Made by a program: the position numbers and the translations under genes
Shown here: positions 1-6,341 of the stretch, one piece after another
Layout: every line of letters begins with the position of its first letter
Numbering within the stretch: position 1 is the stretch's first letter
The notes under the pieces: model-generated
Seen by the model: only the letters and a program-made list of their open reading frames with translations
What the model was told of the DNA's origin: nothing
Databases searched by the model: none
Source: Chloroflexota bacterium
GTDB lineage: Bacteria > Chloroflexota > Dehalococcoidia > GIF9 > AB-539-J10
DNA: 6,507 nt
Reading direction: 5' to 3'
Assembly: GCA_030670425.1 (NCBI GenBank)
Contig: DAOVBS010000035.1
Span: 1 to 6,507 of the forward strand

Positions 1-236
1 ACCTCTACTTGCTGTCTGATCTTCTGGTCCAGTGCTGCTTGTGGCTCCTGTTGCCAACCGGCAGTGTCAACCAGAGTCAACTCCCACCCTTCCCATGACA
101 CAGGGGCAAACACGCGGTCTCTGGTAATCCCGGCCAAGTCATCAACAACGGCAAGACGCCTGCCCGCCAGGCGATTGAGTAGGGTGGACTTGCCGACATT
201 GGTCCGGCCCACGATAGCTACGATGGGTCGAGTCAT
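1..236 (-). CDS. der: Ribosome-assembly GTPase Der (EngA), N-terminal part only (runs off the left edge)
   Basis: Reading down from the ATG at 236 gives 78 codons before the window edge. Visible are the first G domain's P-loop GRTNVGKS (residues 10-17), the switch I segment ending ITRD (37-40) and the Walker B-like DTAG (57-60). The order and spacing match the first of the two tandem GTPase domains of Der, an essential GTPase that binds the 50S ribosomal subunit during late assembly. The second G domain and the KH-like domain lie outside the window. Two small departures are visible: Thr replaces the common Pro in the P-loop, and G3 reads DTAG where the first Der domain usually has DTGG. The gene follows argF by 10 bp on the same strand, so it is probably cotranscribed. 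A modest ribosome-binding site (GGGCAGG, just upstream of the ATG) supports the start. With only one G domain visible, Era or another TrmE-Era-like GTPase cannot be fully excluded. Confidence 0.9.
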   Translation of the reverse strand, partial: MTRPIVAIVGRTNVGKSTLLNRLAGRRLAVVDDLAGITRDRVFAPVSWEGWELTLVDTAGWQQEPQAALDQKIRQQVE

Positions 237-246
237 TTACCTGCCC

Positions 247-1167
247 TTATGAGCCGGATGGGAGGAGCATTCTGGCAAGCAATGCTTTCTGCAGGTGGAG
301 CCTATTTTCTGCCTGGTCGAAGACCACTGACTGAGGGCTCTCCAGTATCCCGTCGCAGATTTCCTCGCCGTGGTGAGCTGGCAGAGGGTGCATGAACAGA
401 GCGTCGCTCTTGGCCAAAGATAGTATCTCATAGTCTACCTGATACAGGGAAAAAGCAAGACGCCGTTTCGTCGCCTCCAATTCCTGTCCCATACTGGTCC
501 ATACATCCGTATATATTATGTCGGCCCCCCTGGCCGCCTCCTGAGGTTCACCGAAAAGCTGAATCTGTCCACCACCGCGAGCAGCAAGTTCCCGGGCTCG
601 ACCCAGCACCTCTTTCCTGATTTCGTAGCCGACGGGCGAGGCCATGCGGAAATCCATGCCCGCAAGCGAGGTTCCCAGGAGCAAGCTGTTGGCCACATTG
701 TTGCCATCCCCGATAAACGCCAGCACCAGACCGCGGAGTCTCCCTTTCTTCTCATATATGGTAAGCAGGTCAGAAAGGGCCTGGCACGGGTGCTCCAGAT
801 CCGAGAGCGCATTGATCACGGGCACCGTTGAGTACCTGGCGAGCTCAGCCAAGCTCTGGTGAGAAAACGTCCGGGCAGCAATGGCATCAACGTAGCGACT
901 GAGAACGCGCGCCACATCAGCCACCGGCTCCCGCTTCCCCAAGCCCACCTCTTCAGGAGAGAGGTAGATGGCGTAACCTCCAAGCTGCTGCATCGCCAGA
1001 TCAAAGCTAACTTTGGTTCGCAGGGAAGGCTTCTCAAAGAGCAGCGCAAGCGTCCTTCCCACGAGACAGCACGGTGTCCCTTGCCGCTTCATAGTCAAGG
1101 CTTGCTCTATGAGGTTTTCGGCTTCTTCAGGGCTGAGGTCCGATACCGAAAGCAGATCCTTCTTCAT
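247..1167 (-). CDS. argF: Ornithine carbamoyltransferase (anabolic, arginine biosynthesis)
   Basis: This 306-residue cytoplasmic enzyme should transfer a carbamoyl group from carbamoyl phosphate to ornithine, giving citrulline. The length is normal for the family. The carbamoyl-phosphate domain carries FEKPSLRTKVSF (44-55), ARTFSH (98-103) and HPCQALSD (126-133). The ornithine-binding half carries GDGNNVANS (153-161) and DVWTSMGQE (221-229). HPCQ and DVWTSMG separate it from aspartate carbamoyltransferase. Two positions are unusual. The phosphate loop reads S-L-R-T instead of S-T-R-T. The loop at 260-265 reads HPLPAH where most ornithine enzymes have HCLPAH; that Cys normally contacts the substrate. 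The ATG at 1167 is the natural start, but there is no Shine-Dalgarno sequence before it and a -10 element ends only 11 nt upstream. It is the first gene of a probable argF-der transcript and is divergent from polA. No other arginine genes are in view. Confidence 0.94.
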   Translation of the reverse strand: MKKDLLSVSDLSPEEAENLIEQALTMKRQGTPCCLVGRTLALLFEKPSLRTKVSFDLAMQQLGGYAIYLSPEEVGLGKREPVADVARVLSRYVDAIAARTFSHQSLAELARYSTVPVINALSDLEHPCQALSDLLTIYEKKGRLRGLVLAFIGDGNNVANSLLLGTSLAGMDFRMASPVGYEIRKEVLGRARELAARGGGQIQLFGEPQEAARGADIIYTDVWTSMGQELEATKRRLAFSLYQVDYEILSLAKSDALFMHPLPAHHGEEICDGILESPQSVVFDQAENRLHLQKALLARMLLPSGS

Positions 1168-1178
1168 AGTAGGAGCTT

Positions 1179-1187
1179 AGTATATCA
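1179..1187 (-). promoter_or_regulatory. Extended -10 promoter element for argF
   Basis: Read on the minus strand, the sequence is TGATATACT: a TGn extension followed by TATACT, which matches the TATAAT consensus at 5 of 6 positions. No good -35 hexamer lies at the right distance, which fits an extended -10 promoter. The element ends 11 nt before the argF ATG, so initiation 6-8 nt downstream would leave a leader of only about 3-5 nt. No Shine-Dalgarno sequence is present in this gap. The transcription start is inferred from spacing alone. Confidence 0.55.
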
Positions 1188-1201
1188 CTCCCATCGGGTT
1201 G

Positions 1202-1207
1202 TATAAT
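1202..1207 (+). promoter_or_regulatory. Consensus -10 box (TATAAT) directly before polA
   Basis: This is a perfect TATAAT with only 7 nt between it and the polA ATG at 1215. Initiation at the usual distance would fall at or next to the A of the start codon, giving a leaderless mRNA. The spacer (ATAACCTGG plus start) holds no Shine-Dalgarno sequence. The -35 region is weak; the best candidate is TTAGTA at 1177-1182, with a 19-bp spacer. It shares the 47-bp divergent region with the argF promoter, so RNA polymerase binding at the two could be mutually exclusive. Confidence 0.55.
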
Positions 1208-1214
1208 AACCTGG

Positions 1215-3986
1215 ATGCTCAGCAACGAGAGGCCGCTGCTATTGCTCTTTGACGGTAATGCTCTGGTGCACCGCGCCTTTCATGCCTTGCCTCCATTGAC
1301 AGTCTCCAGCACAGGGGAGATGGTGAACGCCGTCTACGGCTTTGCCAGCACCTTACTCAAAGAGCTCGCTGAACTCAAGCCCAGGTATTGGGCCGTCGCC
1401 TTTGACACTCCTGCTCCGACCTTCAGACACAGGATGTTCGAGGAATACAAGGCACAACGTCCTCCAGCACCGGAAGAACTCATAAGCCAGATAAAACGCG
1501 TCCACCAGTTGGTAGATGCGTTCGACATTCCTGCCTATGAAGTGGACGGCTTCGAAGCCGACGATGTCCTGGGCACCTTGAGCAAACAGTCCAGCGAGTT
1601 GAACATCGAGACCATTATTGTTACTGGTGACAATGACATGCTCCAGGTCGTGCGTCCCGGAGTAAGAGTCCTATCTCCCAAGCGATCCCTGGCTGAAACC
1701 GTAATCTACGATGAGGAAGCAGTCAAGCAGAAATATGGCGTAAGGCCAGAGCAAATCACCGACTTCAAGGCACTGGTTGGCGACAACTCCGATAACATCC
1801 CCGGCATACCCGGAATCGGAGAGAAAACCGCCACCAGGCTAATTCAACAGTACGGTTGTCTGGAGGAGGTCTATGCCCATATTGGACAAATAACACCGGA
1901 AAAAGTGCGAGTGGCATTGCAGCAACATCAAGCTCAGGCTCTACAATGCAGGGAGCTAGTCACCATAGTCAACGATGTTCCCGTGTCCCTGGACCTGGGC
2001 GCCTGTGAAGTGAGCAATTATGACCGGCATAAGCTAGTAGAGCTCTTCCGGGAACTCGAATTCAACAGGCTGCTTCCCAGGTTGCCCCAGACAGCACAGG
2101 GCAGAGCAGCGTTCTCTACATCCGCAGCACCACCCCAGGGCACCTGCCAAATGGTGAACACCGAACTGGCCTTGAATCAGCTCATAAGCCTGGTGGGGAC
2201 CTCAACCGAGGTAGTCATCACCCTGATAACTGCTCTATCCCCTTTTCGCCTTATGAGAGGGCGAGGCCCCCGAGGCGAAGGCCTGCCCGGGGGCCTTGTG
2301 GGGATTGGCCTCTCGCCTGCCGGAGCAAGTGCCTTCTACATTCCGCTCGGACACTACGGCTTGAACCAGCCCGAGCAGCTTCCGCTGGCACGAGTCATGG
2401 CCGGACTGAAGCCAATCCTGGAGACTAGTAGCACGGGCAAGATCGCTCACGACGGTAAGGAGATCACAACCGTGCTGGCTGAGTACGGGGTGAAGCTGGA
2501 AGGCCTGATTTTCGATATCACAATTGCGGCACATCTGCTGGGAGAGAAAAACCTGGAACTCAAAGCCCTGGCCCTGAATAGGCTGGGGACGGAGACACCT
2601 TCTCTCAGTGAATTGGCCGGCACCGGCAGAAAACAAGTCTCTCCGGCACTGCTAAGGGCAGAGCAGGTTGCCGACTATGCTTGCTCCAGTGCTTGCGTCG
2701 CCTGGAACCTGAGAAACACGTTTCGGGACGAGTTGAACCAGTACGGCCTATGGCACCTGTACAGCGAAGTCGAGATGCCTCTGATTCCCGTGCTGGTAGC
2801 CATGGAGACGAATGGCATCACTCTGGACATCGCCTTTCTCCGCAAGATGTCTCTCGAGCTGGGGCAGGAGATGCTGAAGCTAGAAGCACAAATCTACAAC
2901 ACCGTGGGACACAGATTCAACATCAATTCCCCCAGGCAGTTGGGGCAGGTTCTTTTTGGTGAACTAGGCCTGCCTGGCTCTCGCAAGACCAAAAGCGGCT
3001 ACTCCACAGAGGCCTCAATACTCGAAGGCCTGAAGGAGCAATTCCCTGTGGTCGGCCTTGTGCTGCAGTATCGCCAGCTTGGCAAGCTCAAGTCAACATA
3101 TGTTGATGCTCTGCCCGCGCTTGTCAATCCCGATACTGCAAGGGTACATACTGTCTTCAACCAGACGGGCACCACCACCGGGAGGCTCTCATCGAGCGAC
3201 CCGAACCTGCAGAACATCCCGGTGAGAACCGAGCTGGGGCGAAGAATAAGACGGGCCCTCAAGTCTCCCCCCGGGGCATACCTGCTCAGCGCCGACTATT
3301 CGCAAATAGACCTCAGGGCCCTGGCCCATCTCTCCCAGGACCCCGAGCTCATCGCTGCCTTCGCCCACAATGAAGATATCCACACCACGACCGCCAGCAG
3401 GATCTTCGGCATAGCTGCTCATGAAGTCACACCCGACATGCGCCGGGCGGCCAAGGTAGTGAATTTCGGCATCATCTACGGGATGAGCGATTACGGCCTG
3501 GAGCAAGCTACCGATTTCAGCCGAGATGAGGCGGCCCAGTTCATAACCCTGTACTTCGAGCGCTACCCCAAGGTAAAGGAGTATATCGAGAAAACCAAGA
3601 CCCAAGCTAGAGAGCTGGGCTATGTGCAGACGGTTATGGGGAGACGCAGATTCATACCGGAAGTCAACTCGCCTAACCGCCAGCTAAGAGAAGCAGCCGA
3701 AAGGATGGCCACAAATGCTCCGGTACAGGGTACTTCTGCCGACATAATCAAGGTCGCTATGGTCAGCCTGCATCAGGAAATGATGCGACGGCGCCTCAAA
3801 AGCAAGATGCTCCTGCAGATCCACGATGAACTGATATTCGAGGTGCCCGACGACGAAGTGGAGCAGATGACTTCACTGGTGGGCGAACTGATGCCCCGGG
3901 CTCTGCAGCTTTCCGTGCCCCTGAAGGTAGACATCAAGATAGGCAACAACTGGGATGAGATGCGCCAGACGACTACAGCATCCTGA
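1215..3986 (+). CDS. polA: DNA polymerase I, with 5'-3' exonuclease and an inactive-looking 3'-5' exonuclease domain
   Basis: This 923-residue family A polymerase fills gaps in excision repair and removes RNA primers. The 5'-3' flap nuclease (about 1-290) keeps its metal ligands: FDGN (D13), FDTP (D64), GFEADDVLG (112-120), TGDNDM (D139, D141) and LVGDNSDNIPG (D190, D193), followed by a helix-hairpin-helix. The middle domain (about 310-510) resembles a 3'-5' exonuclease but is degenerate. Positions equivalent to E. coli D355, E357 and D501 are T336, I338 and S492; only D413 (E. coli D424) remains. Proofreading is therefore probably absent, as in Taq. The polymerase domain (about 515-923) has TGRLSSSDPNLQNIP, motif A ADYSQIDLR (D694), motif B from R743 to Y755 (R743, K747, F751, Y755) and motif C QIHDE (H870, D871, E872). 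Position 699 is Asp where most family members have Glu. A palindromic insertion lies at residues 350-362. The start lacks a ribosome-binding site but has a -10 box 7 nt upstream. Confidence 0.98.
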   Translation: MLSNERPLLLLFDGNALVHRAFHALPPLTVSSTGEMVNAVYGFASTLLKELAELKPRYWAVAFDTPAPTFRHRMFEEYKAQRPPAPEELISQIKRVHQLVDAFDIPAYEVDGFEADDVLGTLSKQSSELNIETIIVTGDNDMLQVVRPGVRVLSPKRSLAETVIYDEEAVKQKYGVRPEQITDFKALVGDNSDNIPGIPGIGEKTATRLIQQYGCLEEVYAHIGQITPEKVRVALQQHQAQALQCRELVTIVNDVPVSLDLGACEVSNYDRHKLVELFRELEFNRLLPRLPQTAQGRAAFSTSAAPPQGTCQMVNTELALNQLISLVGTSTEVVITLITALSPFRLMRGRGPRGEGLPGGLVGIGLSPAGASAFYIPLGHYGLNQPEQLPLARVMAGLKPILETSSTGKIAHDGKEITTVLAEYGVKLEGLIFDITIAAHLLGEKNLELKALALNRLGTETPSLSELAGTGRKQVSPALLRAEQVADYACSSACVAWNLRNTFRDELNQYGLWHLYSEVEMPLIPVLVAMETNGITLDIAFLRKMSLELGQEMLKLEAQIYNTVGHRFNINSPRQLGQVLFGELGLPGSRKTKSGYSTEASILEGLKEQFPVVGLVLQYRQLGKLKSTYVDALPALVNPDTARVHTVFNQTGTTTGRLSSSDPNLQNIPVRTELGRRIRRALKSPPGAYLLSADYSQIDLRALAHLSQDPELIAAFAHNEDIHTTTASRIFGIAAHEVTPDMRRAAKVVNFGIIYGMSDYGLEQATDFSRDEAAQFITLYFERYPKVKEYIEKTKTQARELGYVQTVMGRRRFIPEVNSPNRQLREAAERMATNAPVQGTSADIIKVAMVSLHQEMMRRRLKSKMLLQIHDELIFEVPDDEVEQMTSLVGELMPRALQLSVPLKVDIKIGNNWDEMRQTTTAS
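2261..2299. repeat. GC-rich palindromic insertion inside polA
   Basis: Positions 2262-2272 (CGAGGCCCCCG) pair with 2288-2298 (CGGGGGCCTTG), giving 11 pairs with one G-U; a further G-U pair forms at 2261/2299. Inside, AGGC (2273-2276) pairs with GCCT (2281-2284) around a GAAG loop, leaving only a 3-nt bulge, so nearly the whole stretch folds into one hairpin. A competing pairing joins TTCGCCT (2245-2251) to AGGCGAA (2273-2279). ATCCCC (2237-2242) and GGGGAT (2300-2305) form an outer inverted repeat. The reading frame stays open and encodes a Gly/Arg/Pro-rich loop (residues 350-362). Against E. coli PolA, this is where about 12 extra residues lie between the former exonuclease I strand and the next strand. 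I infer an in-frame insertion of a small palindromic repeat; an ordinary GC-rich loop is the alternative. Confidence 0.6.
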
Positions 3987-3999
3987 CCATCGGCAACTC

Positions 4000-4016
4000 G
4001 CGCTACAAATCAGCGC
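4000..4016. terminator. Possible weak bidirectional hairpin between convergent polA and nfnB
   Basis: GCGCT (4000-4004) and AGCGC (4012-4016) form a 5-bp stem around a 7-nt loop. It spans the 23-bp gap between the polA stop (3984-3986) and the nfnB stop (4010-4012) and runs slightly into nfnB. There is no T-tract on either side and the stem is short. It is positioned as a shared terminator for two converging transcripts, but this is only a weak candidate. No better terminator is visible here. Confidence 0.22.
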
Positions 4017-5416
4017 TTCTCCCGAAGATAAGCGTCGATATCAGCGGCAGCCCGCTTCCCCGCCCCCATAGCGCTGATAACTGTGGCTGCTCCAGTAGCC
4101 ATATCGCCACCACACCAGATTCTGTCCCTGCTGGTTCTGCCCGTGGCTTCATCCGCTCTTATCGTGCCCCACCGGGTAAGCTCCAGACCTTCGGTGGTCG
4201 AGGGAATAATGGGATTGGGCCTTGTCCCCAGAGCAACGATAGCCGTATCAATCTCAATGGAGTGTTCTGTGCCGGGTTTCCGGATCGGCCTTCGTCTACC
4301 GCTGTCATCGGGCTCGCCGAGCTCCATCTCATAGCATTCCACGGCTCGGACTCTCCCCTGCTCATCACCCATGAAGCTCTTGGGATTGGTCAAGAGCCTG
4401 AAAATGACCCCCTCCTCTTCGGCATTCTCCCTTTCCTCGAGCCTGGCCGGCATCTCTACTTTGGAACGGCGATAGATAACATACACTTCCTCAGCTCCCA
4501 GGCGAAGAGCGCATCTGGAGGCATCCATGGCCACATTCCCTCCACCAAACACCGCCACTCTTCTGCCCCTCTTCACCGGTGTATCCCATCGGGGAAAGAG
4601 GTAGGCCTTCATCAAGTTCGTTCGAGTAAGGAACTCGTTGGCTGAGTAGACGTTGTTCAGGTTCTCGCCGGGAATACTCAGGAACATTGGTGCCCCGGCC
4701 CCCGGAGCCAGAAAAACAGCATCATAGCCGCTCTCCAGCAGTTCATCCGCAGTGGCTATCTTGCCGATGACATGGTCAAGCTTGATCTCCACGCCCAGTG
4801 ATTTGACGTAATCAACTTCTCCCTGAACGATTTGTTTTGGCAACCTGAATTCAGGTATTCCATACATAAGCACGCCGCCGGCAACATGAAGTGCTTCAAA
4901 GATGGTAACCTCGTGTCCCATTTTCACCAGGTCAGCAGCACAGGTTAGCCCGGCCGGCCCGGAACCAACCACAGCCACCTTCCTGCCACCGGCCACGTAG
5001 TCCACTTCCTGTTTCGCAGCAAGCTCCGGGTGGGCCCGCTCCCAATCAGCCACATACCTCTCCAGACGTCCAATGGCGACCGGAGCGCCTTTCTTGGCCA
5101 GAGCACAGCGTTCCTCGCACTGCGTCTCCTGAGGACAGACACGACCGCAAATGCCGGGAAGGCTGTTCTTGCCCTTCAGTATTCTCACCGCCTCAACCAT
5201 GTTCCGATCGCGGACTGCTTCTATGAATTCGGGTATATCCACATTGACCGGACAACCATCCTTACACGTCGGCTTGGGACACTGAAGACAGCGGCTGGCT
5301 TCCTCAATGGCTTCTTCCTCACCGTATCCCAGCGCCACTTCGCTGAAGTTCTTCTTTCTTGCCGCCGGTTCCTGCTTGGGTATAGGCACCCGGTTCAGGT
5401 TCACTTTCTTAGGCAT
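4010..5416 (-). CDS. nfnB: NADH-dependent ferredoxin:NADP+ oxidoreductase large subunit NfnB (GltD/SudA family)
   Basis: This 468-residue flavoprotein belongs to the glutamate-synthase small-chain-like family and matches the usual NfnB length. The N-terminal iron-sulfur domain has two Cys sets: C43, C46, C51 and C55, then C90, C94, C100 and C104. E97 in CPQE may be the unusual Glu cluster ligand described for solved Nfn structures. FAD binding is marked by VGSGPAG (150-156) and the C-terminal GGDMATGAATV (436-446). The NADPH site is marked by FGGGNVAMD (290-298) and YRRSKVEMPAR (315-325). With NfnA it should form a soluble bifurcating complex linking NADPH to NADH and ferredoxin. Its ATG overlaps the end of nfnA by 8 bp, and AGGAG lies 9 nt upstream, so translational coupling is likely. 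No large glutamate-synthase subunit is in the window, which argues against GltD. Sulfide dehydrogenase (SudA) is the same family and cannot be excluded by sequence. Confidence 0.9.
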   Translation of the reverse strand: MPKKVNLNRVPIPKQEPAARKKNFSEVALGYGEEEAIEEASRCLQCPKPTCKDGCPVNVDIPEFIEAVRDRNMVEAVRILKGKNSLPGICGRVCPQETQCEERCALAKKGAPVAIGRLERYVADWERAHPELAAKQEVDYVAGGRKVAVVGSGPAGLTCAADLVKMGHEVTIFEALHVAGGVLMYGIPEFRLPKQIVQGEVDYVKSLGVEIKLDHVIGKIATADELLESGYDAVFLAPGAGAPMFLSIPGENLNNVYSANEFLTRTNLMKAYLFPRWDTPVKRGRRVAVFGGGNVAMDASRCALRLGAEEVYVIYRRSKVEMPARLEERENAEEEGVIFRLLTNPKSFMGDEQGRVRAVECYEMELGEPDDSGRRRPIRKPGTEHSIEIDTAIVALGTRPNPIIPSTTEGLELTRWGTIRADEATGRTSRDRIWCGGDMATGAATVISAMGAGKRAAADIDAYLREKR

Positions 5417-6254
5417 GGTTCTTAGCTCCTGAGCAAGCTGCTTCCCAAAACGCCGATGCTTCTTTCTCTTCCTCCAGATAAGCCCGCTGACGGCTCATTA
5501 GCAGGTCCCAGTCAACTTCGTGCCCGTCGAAATCCGGACCATCGACACAGGCGAACTTGGTTTCCTCACCCACGGACACCCGACAGCAACCACACATACC
5601 GGTGCCGTCGACCATTATGGGGTTAAGGCTGACAATGGTCTTGACATGGAAAGGCTTGGTGGTCAGAGAGCAGAACTTCATCATCACCGTGGGCCCAATG
5701 GCAATGACTCTGTCAATTCGCGTGTTCTGCAAGAGCTCCTTCAACGGCTCGGTGACCAACCCCTTACGCTTATACGAGCCATCGTCCGTGCTGACGATAA
5801 GCTCATCGCTCACGCTCCCCAGCCTATCCTCCCAGAAGACGAGGTCCCTGGTCCGGAACCCCATGATGGAGACTACCCTGTTTCCCGCCTCCCGCATAGC
5901 CCGAGCGATAGGCACGATAGTGGCAATGGCAAATCCTCCAGCAACGCAGGCCACCGTGCCAAATTTCTCAATCTCTGTTGGACGCCCCAACGGGCCGACG
6001 AAGTCCAGAATAGCCTCGCCGGCATTCACGCAGCTCAGCTTCCTGGTGGTAGCGCCGACCTCCATAAATACGACGGTCACGCTGCCCTCCTTCTCATCCC
6101 AATCGGCAATGGTCAACGGAATCCGCTCCCCCTTTTCGTCGCTCCTCACGATGACGAATTGCCCCGCCTGCGCCTTTCTGGCCACTCCAGGAGCTTCAAC
6201 CCTGAACAGATGGATTTCTGGAGTAAGATCCTCTCTGGCCAGTACCCTGTACAT
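5409..6254 (-). CDS. nfnA: NADH-dependent ferredoxin:NADP+ oxidoreductase small subunit NfnA (SudB / PyrK-like)
   Basis: This 281-residue protein has the ferredoxin-reductase fold of the dihydroorotate dehydrogenase electron-transfer subunit family. FAD binding is marked by RIPLT (44-48). The NAD(H) domain starts near residue 100, but its Gly-rich loop reads AGGFAIA (105-111) where relatives usually have GGGVGVA. FRTRDLVFWED (133-143) is typical of Nfn/Sud small subunits. The C-terminal [2Fe-2S] site has D216, C221, C224 and C236, the same spacing as the Asp-plus-three-Cys ligand set of Thermotoga NfnA, with an extra C223 between two ligands. The motif ACVDGPDFDGHEVD (235-248) is also characteristic. 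NADH should be oxidised here at the bifurcating complex's FAD/[2Fe-2S] arm. The ATG at 6254 is supported by GGAGG 6 nt upstream. It is the first gene of the nfnA-nfnB transcript, divergent from mutM. PyrK is unlikely because the partner is NfnB-like and no PyrD is in view. Confidence 0.9.
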   Translation of the reverse strand: MYRVLAREDLTPEIHLFRVEAPGVARKAQAGQFVIVRSDEKGERIPLTIADWDEKEGSVTVVFMEVGATTRKLSCVNAGEAILDFVGPLGRPTEIEKFGTVACVAGGFAIATIVPIARAMREAGNRVVSIMGFRTRDLVFWEDRLGSVSDELIVSTDDGSYKRKGLVTEPLKELLQNTRIDRVIAIGPTVMMKFCSLTTKPFHVKTIVSLNPIMVDGTGMCGCCRVSVGEETKFACVDGPDFDGHEVDWDLLMSRQRAYLEEEKEASAFWEAACSGAKNHA

Positions 6255-6260
6255 AGATAA

Positions 6261-6300
6261 CCTCCCTCAGCTAGCCGGAAACAAGAATGCTGCAATTATA
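6261..6300 (-). promoter_or_regulatory. nfnA promoter -10 box and ribosome-binding site
   Basis: On the minus strand a perfect TATAAT lies at 6300-6295, and a strong GGAGG at 6265-6261 sits 6 nt before the nfnA ATG. There are 40 nt between the -10 box and the ATG, giving a predicted leader of about 33 nt. This is a conventional arrangement. A short inverted repeat, ATGCT (6287-6291) and AGCAT (6302-6306), brackets the -10 box and could be an operator half-site pair, but 5-bp arms are too short to insist on. No convincing -35 hexamer is seen. Confidence 0.5.
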
Positions 6301-6312
6301 TAGCATCACGAA

Positions 6313-6341
6313 TTGAAACTGGAAGGTCTTTGTCCTACACT
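6313..6341 (+). promoter_or_regulatory. Sigma-70-type promoter for mutM (TTGAAA, 17 bp, TACACT)
   Basis: TTGAAA (6313-6318) and TACACT (6336-6341) are separated by an ideal 17 bp and match the consensus hexamers at 5 of 6 and 4 of 6 positions. The -10 ends only 9 nt before the mutM ATG at 6351, so initiation would fall within about 3 nt of the start codon. The gap contains no Shine-Dalgarno sequence. This is the best complete promoter in the window and predicts a leaderless or near-leaderless mutM mRNA. Confidence 0.55.

Noticed and set aside
64..252. 62-codon plus-strand open frame at the left end
   Set aside because: It is antisense to the Der P-loop and switch region, which are unmistakable on the minus strand.
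2235..2636. 133-codon minus-strand open frame within polA
   Set aside because: It is antisense to the exonuclease-like domain of polA and shows no domain features. It is a by-product of the polA reading frame.
4211..4229. Partial resemblance of this stretch (GGGATTGGGCCTTGTCCCC) to the right half of the polA palindrome
   Set aside because: The shared words are short (GGGCCTTGT, GGGATTGG) and occur in a different order, inside normal nfnB codons without the hairpin. It is probably chance and not a second copy.
4262..4645. 127-codon plus-strand open frame antisense to nfnB
   Set aside because: nfnB here encodes the NADPH-binding domain with conserved motifs. The opposite frame has no family resemblance.
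4010..5416. Reading this gene as glutamate synthase small subunit GltD
   Set aside because: The protein is in the same family, but its partner is an NfnA/SudB-type subunit with an 8-bp gene overlap and no large glutamate-synthase subunit is present, so NfnB is the better call.
5520..6303. Two long plus-strand open frames (about 246 and 248 codons) antisense to nfnA
   Set aside because: They lie wholly or mostly over nfnA, which has clear flavin and iron-sulfur motifs and a ribosome-binding site. The antisense translations show no recognisable domain and no ribosome-binding site that I could see. They are explained by the codon composition of nfnA.
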